A stretch of DNA of 5,663 nt from Mxb001 sp044360385. Lineage in GTDB: Bacteria; Actinomycetota; Actinomycetes; S36-B12. The stretch lies in contig JBIKKK010000147.1 in assembly GCA_044360385.1 (NCBI GenBank), forward strand, positions 1 through 5,663, read 5' to 3'. Made by a program: the position numbers and the translations under genes. The notes under the pieces were generated by a model. The model was not told the origin of the DNA. It did no database searches and saw only the letters and a program-made list of their open reading frames with translations. Positions 1 through 4,680 of this stretch are shown here, piece after piece; position 1 is the stretch's first letter, and each line of letters starts with the position of its first letter.

Positions 1-226
1 CGATAAGGACGTTGACCAGGGCGTTGTAGGCGCCGCCGATGGTGTTCATGATGGGGACGTCCGGACCGGCGATGTAGAAGACCACGATCCACAACAGCCC
101 AAAGACGAAGAGCGCCACCATCGTGGGGGCTACCCACGGGGACGAACCGATCTTGACCGGCTTGCGATCGGACTTGTCGGCGGGCGGCACGTAGTCGTCG
201 CGCTTGCGCCCCTTGGACTCCGGCAC
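1..226 (-). CDS. crgA: CrgA-like cell division protein (3' part off the window)
   Basis: Small membrane protein that in mycobacteria and streptomycetes acts at the division septum with FtsZ and peptidoglycan synthases. The visible 75 codons start at a GTG (226-224). They give a basic, hydrophilic N-terminus (PESKGRKRDDYVPP, residues 2-15) and a KPVKIGSSPWV segment. A long hydrophobic helix follows at about residues 31-53 (VALFVFGLLWIVVFYIAG), then a short extracytoplasmic stretch and the beginning of the second half. This is the CrgA pattern of a charged tail plus two transmembrane helices; the second helix lies beyond the left edge. The start is set by a strong AGGAGG site six bases upstream. 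Position downstream of the rhomboid and cyclophilin genes on the same strand matches the usual actinobacterial order. The call is confident although the gene is incomplete. Confidence 0.9.
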   Translation of the reverse strand, partial: MPESKGRKRDDYVPPADKSDRKPVKIGSSPWVAPTMVALFVFGLLWIVVFYIAGPDVPIMNTIGGAYNALVNVLI

Positions 227-232
227 GCTGAA

Positions 233-238
233 CCTCCT
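233..238 (-). promoter_or_regulatory. Ribosome binding site of crgA
   Basis: On the minus strand this reads AGGAGG, a full Shine-Dalgarno core, six bases before the GTG codon at 226-224. It decides the crgA start. Confidence 0.85.
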
Positions 239-327
239 CGACGCTGGCCCCCACTGGGCCCTTCAGGCTACCGGGGATCGGGGACGGGCCCGACATCAGC
301 ACGCACCCTCGCCACCTGGACCCCAAT

Positions 328-357
328 TACAGCGGTGTAGTTCTCCCCAATTGGGGA
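328..357. promoter_or_regulatory. Palindromes in the crgA upstream gap (candidate operator region)
   Basis: The 150-bp gap between crgA and the rhomboid gene (227-376) holds two adjacent dyads. TACA-gcgg-TGTA lies at 328-339. A perfect 14-bp palindrome, TCCCCAATTGGGGA, lies at 344-357. Its half CCCCAATT also occurs at 321-328, giving a direct repeat with a 24-bp period. No T-tract follows on either strand, so it is a weak terminator candidate. A DNA-binding site for crgA control is inferred, not shown. I could not identify a convincing -10/-35 pair here. Confidence 0.35.
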
Positions 358-362
358 AAGGC

Positions 363-371
363 TGTGGACAA
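363..371 (-). promoter_or_regulatory. DnaA-box-like sequence
   Basis: The minus strand reads TTGTCCACA, identical to the preferred DnaA box of high-G+C actinobacteria. It lies between the rhomboid stop codon and the 14-bp palindrome, so it is non-coding. The gene neighbourhood suggests an oriC-proximal location. An isolated box could titrate DnaA or regulate crgA, or could be chance. I saw no cluster of boxes in this window. Confidence 0.35.
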
Positions 372-376
372 CTACG

Positions 377-1258
377 TCATCCCACGCCTAGCGGAGCGAG
401 CAATTCCCACAGTTGTCCCGTCCGCCACATGGTCACCACCACGAGCAGGCCCAGGATCGCGAGCACTCCCAGGGTCTGCCACAGGGTGCGGACGGCACGC
501 AAGGGAGCGGGCGTCCAGACGAAGATTGCCGCCACCAGCGCGCCCACGACCAGGCCACCGAAGTGCGCCCGCCAGTCGACCTGGGGGCTCACGAACCCGA
601 TGACGACGTTGATGCCCAGCAGGATGAGCACCTGCGTGATGTCCCACCGCAAGCGTCGGCCGGCGACGACGAAGGCGCCCATGAGGCCGAAGATCGCACC
701 GGACGCACCGACGGAGACGGTGCGGGGATCGGAGAAGACATACGACGCGACGCTGCCACCGAGCGCCGACACGACATAGAGCACCGTGAAGCGCAGGTGT
801 CCGAGCACGCGCTCCAGGGTCGGTCCGAGCATAAAGAGGACGTACATGTTGAAGGCAATGTGCAGCCACGAGCCGTGGAGGAAGGCTGCGGTGAGCAGGC
901 GCCACCACTCGCCGTAGAGCGCAATGCCGAAGGGCCACATACCGAAGTCCTCGGCCACAGCGTCAACCCCTGCCGCGAACTGCCAGAGGAAGACCGCGAC
1001 CGTGACTCCGATGAGCGTCCAGGTGACGTACGGCTTGGTGACCAGCGTCCCGCCCGCGACCGTTACCGGCTGGCGGACCGTGCGAGCTGCCTCACCCACG
1101 CAGTCCGGGCACTGGAACCCCACGGACGCCGAGCGCATGCACTCGGGGCAGATCGGCTGCTCACAGCGGGTGCAGCGGATGTACGTCGACCGATCGGGAT
1201 GGCGGTAGCAGCCCGGGGCAGCAGGCGTCCCGGGAGAGGTGTCAGGCGGCTGGGTCAC
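377..1258 (-). CDS. Rhomboid-family intramembrane serine protease with N-terminal zinc finger
   Basis: A 293-residue membrane protein. Residues 17-53 carry cysteines/histidine in a B-box-like zinc-binding pattern (C17, H20, C29, C32, C37, C40, C50, C53). Residues about 75-278 form the rhomboid core, with hydrophobic segments from VTWTLIGVTVAVFLWQF onward. Catalytic features are visible: HGSWLHIAFN with H133 and N137 (oxyanion), the serine motif GASGAIFG with nucleophile S186, and H232 in AHFGG. These match the Ser-His dyad rhomboids, so the enzyme should be active, cutting transmembrane substrates inside the cytoplasmic membrane. The substrate is unknown. The start is a GTG overlapping the cyclophilin stop codon in a GTGA junction with no strong Shine-Dalgarno, suggesting translational coupling. 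The finger-plus-rhomboid architecture is common in Actinobacteria next to ppiA and crgA. Confidence 0.93.
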   Translation of the reverse strand: MTQPPDTSPGTPAAPGCYRHPDRSTYIRCTRCEQPICPECMRSASVGFQCPDCVGEAARTVRQPVTVAGGTLVTKPYVTWTLIGVTVAVFLWQFAAGVDAVAEDFGMWPFGIALYGEWWRLLTAAFLHGSWLHIAFNMYVLFMLGPTLERVLGHLRFTVLYVVSALGGSVASYVFSDPRTVSVGASGAIFGLMGAFVVAGRRLRWDITQVLILLGINVVIGFVSPQVDWRAHFGGLVVGALVAAIFVWTPAPLRAVRTLWQTLGVLAILGLLVVVTMWRTGQLWELLAPLGVG

Positions 1259-1782
1259 CCTCGGGTGACGGTGACGCCCGTGATCTCGACGGGCGTGACG
1301 GGGCGATCCTGCGCACCGGTCGAGACAGCGGCGATCGCGTCGACGACGTCGCGCGACGGCTGGTCCGCCACCTCACCGAAGATCGAATGCTTGAAGTTGA
1401 GCCACGACGTCGGCGCCACCGTGACGAAGAACTGCGAGCCATTGGTGTTGGGGCCGGCGTTCGCCATCGCAAGAAGGTAGGGGCGATCGAACTGCAGTTC
1501 GGGATTGAACTCATCCGCGAAGCGGTAGCCGGGGCCGCCGGTGCCGGTGCCGAGCGGGTCGCCGCCTTGGATCATGAAGCCGGGGATGACCCGATGGAAG
1601 ATCGTGCCGTCGTAAAGCGGCTTCGTGGTCTTGGTCCGCGCCTGCGGATCGGTCCACTCCTGCGTGCCCTCGGCGAGACCGACGAAGTTCTTCACCGTCT
1701 TGGGTGCCTGGTCGGGGAAGAGGATGACGTTGATGTCGCCCATGGAGGTGTGCAGCGTGGCCTTGAGATCGGATTCCGGCAT
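1255..1782 (-). CDS. ppiA: Cyclophilin-type peptidyl-prolyl cis-trans isomerase
   Basis: Cytoplasmic prolyl isomerase (EC 5.2.1.8) that speeds cis/trans switching of X-Pro bonds during folding. The 175 residues cover one complete cyclophilin domain, close to the size of mycobacterial PpiA. Seen in sequence: FHRVIPGFMIQGGD (residues 62-75) with catalytic R64, F69 and Q72; MANAGPNTNGSQFF (106-119) with M107 and F119; and SWLNFKH (126-132) with W127 and H132, corresponding to the human CypA cyclosporin-pocket W121 and H126. No signal peptide or membrane helix is present. The ATG at 1782-1780 is chosen because GGAGG stands eight bases upstream and the cyclophilin fold begins right after it. The frame stays open to a GTG at 1860, but the extra 26 residues do not resemble the family. 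The stop overlaps the rhomboid start, so the two are probably an operon. Confidence 0.95.
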   Translation of the reverse strand: MPESDLKATLHTSMGDINVILFPDQAPKTVKNFVGLAEGTQEWTDPQARTKTTKPLYDGTIFHRVIPGFMIQGGDPLGTGTGGPGYRFADEFNPELQFDRPYLLAMANAGPNTNGSQFFVTVAPTSWLNFKHSIFGEVADQPSRDVVDAIAAVSTGAQDRPVTPVEITGVTVTRG

Positions 1783-1790
1783 AGGCAGAT

Positions 1791-1795
1791 CCTCC
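1791..1795 (-). promoter_or_regulatory. Ribosome binding site of the cyclophilin gene
   Basis: On the minus strand this is GGAGG, eight bases before the ATG at 1782-1780. It decides between that start and the in-frame GTG at 1860, which lacks a comparable site. Confidence 0.75.
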
Positions 1796-1841
1796 CACGG
1801 CACGTACTCACGACGCGCTCCTGGGGGTCCGGCACGTTTGC

Positions 1842-1886
1842 GCCAGTTGAGCGACCCCACGACGGCGCTAGCGTCGCGTAACTGGC
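1842..1886. repeat. Inverted repeats in the gap upstream of the cyclophilin gene
   Basis: GCCAGTT (1842-1848) and AACTGGC (1880-1886) form 7-bp arms 31 bases apart. Between them sits CGACG-gcgctag-CGTCG (1860-1876). This is in the 123-bp gap between the FrnE-like stop and the cyclophilin start. A run of T's lies on the wrong side of the hairpin for a minus-strand terminator, so an operator or attenuator-like structure for the ppiA-rhomboid unit is the more natural guess. The repeat is seen; the function is inferred. Confidence 0.3.
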
Positions 1887-1905
1887 AAAAACTGATGCGC
1901 GATCA

Positions 1906-2547
1906 CTACTCCGTCGCTGCGCGGGCCTGGTCGATGGCGTCGAGGAAGACCTCCACCGGCTGAGCGCCGGAGACGCCATACGCACGATCGATGACGAAGA
2001 AGGGCACCCCGTTGGCGCCGAAGGTGCGGGCCAGCACCTGGTCCTGCACGACCTGGTCGAGGTACGCCGTGCCCGAGAGCATCTCGCGCGCGGCGTCTGC
2101 ATCGAGGCCGACCTCTGACGCGAAGGCGACGAGGTCGTCGGTGGTGAAGACGCCACGGCCCTGCTCGAAGTACGCCGAGTACATCGCCTCGAGAAGTTGA
2201 TCCGCAATCGCCGGATCCTGCTCCTGCGCCCACAGCGCGAGGCGATGGGCGTCGCGAGTGTTGCCGGTCATGCACAGGTCGAGGTGGAAGTCGAGGCCTT
2301 CGGCAGCGGCGACCTCGGTGACGTTGGACATCATCGCGACCGCCTCATCGCGCGAGACTCCGTATTTCGCGGCGAGATGGTCAATGGTGGGTTCAGTGGT
2401 TGTGCTTGCAGTCGGGTCGAGCTGGAACGCTCGGTGGACGATCTCGACGTCATCGGCGAGACCGCGCTGCTCCAGGGCGCTCTGCAGGCGACGCTTGCCG
2501 ATGTAGCACCAGGGGCATACGACATCGGACCACACCTCGATCTGCAT
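1906..2547 (-). CDS. DsbA-family thiol oxidoreductase, FrnE-like
   Basis: Predicted cytoplasmic protein-disulfide oxidoreductase of the FrnE branch of the DsbA/thioredoxin-fold family. From the ATG at 2547 it has 213 residues, typical for the family. The redox motif CPWC is at residues 11-14, right after beta-strand MQIEVWSDVV. A helical insertion follows, with the FrnE signature NTRDAHRLA at about 96-104. The cis-proline loop GVPFF (181-185, P182) comes before the last strand. No signal peptide is present, unlike secreted DsbA. A TTG four codons upstream (2559) is an alternative start. Neither start has a clear Shine-Dalgarno, which is unusual here. The copied tRNA 3' end lies only 35 bp upstream, so the integration event may have displaced the original promoter or leader. 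The physiological substrate is not evident. Confidence 0.9.
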   Translation of the reverse strand: MQIEVWSDVVCPWCYIGKRRLQSALEQRGLADDVEIVHRAFQLDPTASTTTEPTIDHLAAKYGVSRDEAVAMMSNVTEVAAAEGLDFHLDLCMTGNTRDAHRLALWAQEQDPAIADQLLEAMYSAYFEQGRGVFTTDDLVAFASEVGLDADAAREMLSGTAYLDQVVQDQVLARTFGANGVPFFVIDRAYGVSGAQPVEVFLDAIDQARAATE

Positions 2548-2582
2548 GACGGCAGTCAAGCATGCGTGTTGTCGAGCAGGGA

Positions 2583-2602
2583 GTGGAGGCTAGGGGACTC
2601 GA
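2583..2602. repeat. Distal attachment-site copy (orphan tRNA-Ala 3' end)
   Basis: GTGGAGGCTAGGGGACTCGA is an exact copy of 4653-4672. Read on the minus strand it is the T-loop to discriminator part of tRNA-Ala, with no upstream tRNA body, so it cannot be a functional tRNA. Its inner edge overlaps a small inverted repeat, ACTCG-agtaa-CGAGT (2597-2611), which could be a core-type recombinase site. Confidence 0.75.
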
Positions 2603-2607
2603 GTAAC

Positions 2608-2623
2608 GAGTGATTTCATGAGG
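2608..2623. repeat. Imperfect direct repeat, left copy
   Basis: GAGTGATTTCATGAGG lies 5 bp inside the left attachment copy. It matches 14 of 16 bases of 4620-4635 (GAGGGATTTCGTGAGG), which lies 17 bp inside the right copy, in the same orientation. Being near both ends, it could be a recombinase arm site. Chance is not excluded. Confidence 0.4.
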
Positions 2624-2644
2624 AAAATCTCATCTCTTCTAGGA

Positions 2645-2667
2645 CATTACCACTAAGCATTACCACT
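2645..2667. repeat. Tandem 10-bp direct repeat near the left end
   Basis: CATTACCACT occurs at 2645-2654 and 2658-2667, a 13-bp period with an AAG spacer. It sits 42 bp inside the left attachment copy, in AT-rich DNA. Short tandem repeats beside an att site are typical of integrase arm or excisionase binding sites. The repeat is exact; the role is inferred. Confidence 0.5.
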
Positions 2668-2703
2668 CTTTCCCCTATGTCTGCCCCATTCATCCCCATC
2701 CCG

Positions 2704-2725
2704 AGCACTCCGGTGTGGGAGTGCT
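2704..2725. repeat. 8-bp perfect hairpin
   Basis: AGCACTCC (2704-2711), loop GGTGTG, then GGAGTGCT (2718-2725). No T-run follows on either strand, so it is not a standard intrinsic terminator. It lies about 120 bp past the lipase stop and might be a recombination site, an RNA stabiliser or a back-up terminator. Confidence 0.4.
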
Positions 2726-2828
2726 GCGTATGGCTGTCGTTACCTAGCCTCGGGAGTGGATCACATCGAAAGCTACACCGTGACCACTATTGCAACGCCG
2801 TCCGAAGCAGAGGTGTCGAAACCGAGTG

Positions 2829-2845
2829 TCATGGCCGAGCCATGA
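2829..2845 (-). terminator. Hairpin directly after the lipase stop codon
   Basis: TCATGGC-cga-GCCATGA makes a 7-bp perfect stem with a 3-base loop, starting one base after the lipase TAG (2849-2847). There is no U-tract, so if it ends transcription it does so weakly, as many actinobacterial hairpins are thought to do. Confidence 0.35.
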
Positions 2846-2846
2846 A

Positions 2847-3941
2847 CTATGGCAGGTGACGCGTCAACCAATCCTGTGCTTCGTGCACACAACTTGCAGG
2901 CAGTGCGAAGTGGTCGTCGTGTGGATACTCACGCGACTCCACCGTGCCGCCGAGTGCCTGCGCGGTTTGGATGTACCCCTGCTGCCAGCTCACCGGGACG
3001 ACTGTCCCCCCGTCGAAGGTGTCAATGCACACGAGCACTGGACACACCGGTTTCACCTGACCAGCGGATCCAGCGTCGACCGCGCTGACCCACGCATCCC
3101 AATTTTTCGGCGGGTAGTTCAAGATGGCGCCCTTCAGGCGATACATCCGAGCGATTACGTCGCTGAAGTGATGAACCGGGAGGTGATTCCAACCGGTCTC
3201 GGCGATGTGCACGCCCAGTGGCGTCATTACATCGGAAAGCTCGAGGGATTCGGGATTCGCCGCCTGGGTTCCCATCAACACCTGGATCAAGTGCCCATCC
3301 GGCGGGATCGACGGATCCTCCATGGCAGCGAACAGCGCCCCGCCGATCTGGAGTCCAACCTTCGAGACACCGGGCGACATCGGCACCGTTCCGATCATGG
3401 TGAGGTCGCCGTAGTCCGCTGGATCAAGTTCGGCGATGGCCGCGGCAGTGCCGCCACCCTCCGACCAACCCATGCACCCTACGGACGTGCCGGCACCTAC
3501 GTCCATGGACCGTGCCGCATGCACGATGTTGATAGTGTCGCGGGCTTGAGTGCGTCCAACCGTGTATTGGTGCACGCCGGGTGTGCCGAGCCCTTGATAG
3601 TCCGTCGAGCAGACGACCCACCCTTTATCGATGAAGGACTGCAGACCCGGAACCCCGTAATCGATCTGCTGCGTCGACTCGGGCTGGAAGTAGGTGATGA
3701 TTTCGCGCGCTGGATCCGGTTGTGCCGATGGGCACGCGGCATCACCGAGCCCAGTCGTGCCATGCCCCCACGTTAGAACCGGGCGATCCGCGTCCGATCC
3801 CGCTGGCGCAATCACCAGCCCAGTAACCTCATTTGGTTGTCCATTGACATCCGACGAGTGATAGCGAACCTTCCAGGCTTTGGCGCCGGTGAGCTTGGTT
3901 GCGATTTCCTCATGACTGATGAGGTCTCCTGACTTTGACAT
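2847..3941 (-). CDS. Alpha/beta-hydrolase, secretory-lipase (LIP) family, no signal peptide
   Basis: A 364-residue predicted lipase/esterase of the LIP type known from Candida secreted lipases and actinobacterial relatives. The nucleophile elbow is GWSEGGG, residues 158-164, with S160. The oxyanion region is WGHGTTGLGD at 58-67. Near the C-terminus, CIDTFDGGTVVPV (305-317) supplies the likely acid, D310 or D307, and YPHDDHF (339-345) supplies the likely histidine, H344 or H341. Family members usually carry an export signal. This one begins MSKSGDLISHEEIATKL, with no hydrophobic segment. An in-frame TAG four codons upstream of the ATG rules out a longer N-terminus in this frame, so the product appears cytoplasmic. 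The gene lies inside the tRNA-bounded islet, with lower G+C than the core genes. Substrate unknown. Confidence 0.85.
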   Translation of the reverse strand: MSKSGDLISHEEIATKLTGAKAWKVRYHSSDVNGQPNEVTGLVIAPAGSDADRPVLTWGHGTTGLGDAACPSAQPDPAREIITYFQPESTQQIDYGVPGLQSFIDKGWVVCSTDYQGLGTPGVHQYTVGRTQARDTINIVHAARSMDVGAGTSVGCMGWSEGGGTAAAIAELDPADYGDLTMIGTVPMSPGVSKVGLQIGGALFAAMEDPSIPPDGHLIQVLMGTQAANPESLELSDVMTPLGVHIAETGWNHLPVHHFSDVIARMYRLKGAILNYPPKNWDAWVSAVDAGSAGQVKPVCPVLVCIDTFDGGTVVPVSWQQGYIQTAQALGGTVESREYPHDDHFALPASCVHEAQDWLTRHLP

Positions 3942-3947
3942 GGCAGA

Positions 3948-3953
3948 ACCCTA
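3948..3953 (-). promoter_or_regulatory. Possible -10 element giving a leaderless lipase mRNA
   Basis: The minus strand reads TAGGGT, six bases before the lipase ATG. With TANNNT as the actinobacterial -10 form, transcription would start at or beside the A of ATG. There is no good Shine-Dalgarno, which fits a leaderless message. No convincing -35 is seen, so support is modest. Confidence 0.3.
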
Positions 3954-4028
3954 GAGTGACAACGGGTGCCGAAGGAGTCGTTTGCCAAAAAGTATTCGTC
4001 AGTCAGGGGCCTGGGAGACACTGGCGTC

Positions 4029-4355
4029 GTGATCGAGAACGTGCGCGAGGAGTTGCTGGCCAAGCAGCGCGAGATTGCCTCCCTAGTTGCCGACCTCACC
4101 GTCATCCCCGAAACGAACGCGAGCATGAACCACCGCAATCGAGGCGATCGATCACTCCTCGGCGCCGAGCGACATGCCCAGGCAGCGACGCTTCACAAAC
4201 TCATCCAACACGCCTCGGAAATAGAACGCGCCCTCGCCAAACTCGATGAGGGCAGCTACGGCGTGTGTGACGGATGTGGAGATGCTATTCCCGATGGGCG
4301 ACTCGAGATCCACCCACGGGCGGTGCGATGTGTGTCATGTGCGGCACATCCGTGA
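4029..4355 (+). CDS. TraR/DksA-family C4 zinc-finger protein
   Basis: A 108-residue protein with the DksA/TraR build. A charged helical N-terminal half (about residues 2-74, VREELLAKQREIASL onward) probably forms a coiled coil. A four-cysteine zinc finger follows at C80-x2-C83-x17-C101-x2-C104, with the family phrases LDEGSYGVCDGCG and IPDGRL. Relatives bind RNA polymerase through the secondary channel and adjust transcription, often with ppGpp. The acidic loop found at the coiled-coil tip (DxxDxA in DksA, DDEHDPEG-like in actinobacterial relatives) is replaced here by a basic stretch near NHRNRGDR, so a DksA-like action on polymerase is doubtful. GTG 4029 is preferred: GGGAG lies 11 bases upstream and family N-termini begin here. 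An in-frame GTG at 3966 would add 21 residues. The gene is divergent from the lipase gene inside the islet. Confidence 0.85.
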   Translation: MIENVREELLAKQREIASLVADLTVIPETNASMNHRNRGDRSLLGAERHAQAATLHKLIQHASEIERALAKLDEGSYGVCDGCGDAIPDGRLEIHPRAVRCVSCAAHP

Positions 4356-4509
4356 TGCCGTTTGGGTTTTCAATCAACGTACGTCAAGGGTCGATACACC
4401 TTGATCGCCGAGACCAAGGAGTTGCGCATTATGAGCCCGGTGACTTTAGGAATCAGATGGAATGCGTGGTGAACGTATTCCGGGGTGATCGGCGGGGAGT
4501 GCCTTTTCC

Positions 4510-4680
4510 ATGATGACCCATGACCACAGCACCACACCAATGACCATCGGACAAAACAGCGGTCGGACGGGCCCCTACCGCGCCGACGAGACTGGCGCGG
4601 ATGTCCATCTCAAGGAAGTGAGGGATTTCGTGAGGCATGGGGCATCACAGACGTGGAGGCTAGGGGACTCGAACCCCTGA
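4510..4680 (+). CDS. Possible small protein (56 aa) ending in the tRNA/attachment site
   Basis: ATG at 4510 is preceded by GGGGAG with a 10-base gap (4494-4499). The 56 residues show SGRTGPYR (17-24), TGADVHL (28-34) and TWRLGD (48-53). This loosely resembles small bacterial proteins with a G-x-Y ... G-x-x-v-x-L ... W layout (YjzC-like), which I cannot verify. G or C fills about 73% of third positions, as in real genes here. The last codons lie in the attachment repeat and the stop lies in the antisense of the tRNA T-arm. It follows the TraR/DksA gene by 154 bp on the same strand. A 61-codon frame on the opposite strand (4453-4638) competes and looks less protein-like. Tentative. Confidence 0.4.
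   Translation: MMTHDHSTTPMTIGQNSGRTGPYRADETGADVHLKEVRDFVRHGASQTWRLGDSNP
4620..4635. repeat. Imperfect direct repeat, right copy
   Basis: GAGGGATTTCGTGAGG, 14 of 16 bases identical to 2608-2623, in the same orientation, 17 bp inside the right attachment copy. Confidence 0.4.
4653..4672. repeat. Proximal attachment-site copy within tRNA-Ala
   Basis: GTGGAGGCTAGGGGACTCGA, identical to 2583-2602. Bases 4654-4672 are the 3' end of the intact tRNA-Ala gene, from the T-loop to the discriminator base, and 4653 is the base just beyond it. Identity stops at both edges (4652 and 4673 differ from 2582 and 2603). Confidence 0.75.

Larger units (their letters stand above)
2603..2846. other. Non-coding left margin of the islet
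   Basis: 244 bp without a supportable gene, downstream of the lipase gene on its strand. It is relatively AT-rich between about 2605 and 2690. It contains an imperfect end repeat (2608-2623), a 10-bp tandem repeat and two hairpins. A 31-codon minus-strand reading frame ending near 2617 exists, but nothing supports it as a gene. Confidence 0.5.
2583..4672. mobile_element. Putative integrated islet bounded by a duplicated tRNA-Ala 3' end
   Basis: The region is bounded by two identical 20-bp direct repeats (2583-2602 and 4653-4672) that contain the last 19 bases of the tRNA-Ala gene. The intact tRNA is at the right boundary and the orphan fragment at the left, as expected after site-specific recombination at a tRNA 3' end by a tyrosine recombinase. 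The unit is 2,070 bp. Cargo: a lipase-type hydrolase, a TraR/DksA zinc-finger protein and a possible 56-residue protein. I see no integrase, excisionase or transposase. It could be a shrunken remnant of a larger island or a non-autonomous element moved in trans. Sampled 60-base stretches inside are about 48-58% G+C against about 58-72% outside. Direct evidence is the repeat; the rest is inference. Confidence 0.65.

Noticed and set aside
413..1480. Long plus-strand frame opposite the rhomboid and cyclophilin genes
   Set aside because: It is a high-G+C shadow of two well-supported genes and has a low-complexity, charge-rich translation.
1783..1860. 26-residue N-terminal extension of the cyclophilin from GTG 1860
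   Set aside because: The internal ATG at 1782 has a clear GGAGG and fits the family start. The extension has no resemblance to cyclophilins.
2677..2859. 60-codon plus-strand frame in the left margin
   Set aside because: No ribosome binding site, unlikely composition, and it runs into the antisense of the lipase gene.
4384..4404. TCAAGG/CCTTGA 6-bp hairpin as a terminator for the TraR/DksA gene
   Set aside because: Short stem, 9-base loop and no T-run. Too weak to call.
4356..4472. 38-codon in-frame continuation after the TraR/DksA stop codon, possibly read-through or a truncated gene
   Set aside because: The stop follows the second zinc-finger cysteine pair at the normal family length, and the continuation resembles no family I know. 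Nothing suggests stop-codon read-through.
4453..4638. 61-codon minus-strand frame in the islet's right part
   Set aside because: No recognisable motif, and it is antisense to a plus-strand frame with better start signals and codon bias.
2583..4672. CRISPR array or insertion sequence as an explanation for the repeats
   Set aside because: There are only two distant copies of the 20-bp repeat, with no spacer periodicity, terminal inverted repeats or transposase. The match to the tRNA 3' end explains them better.
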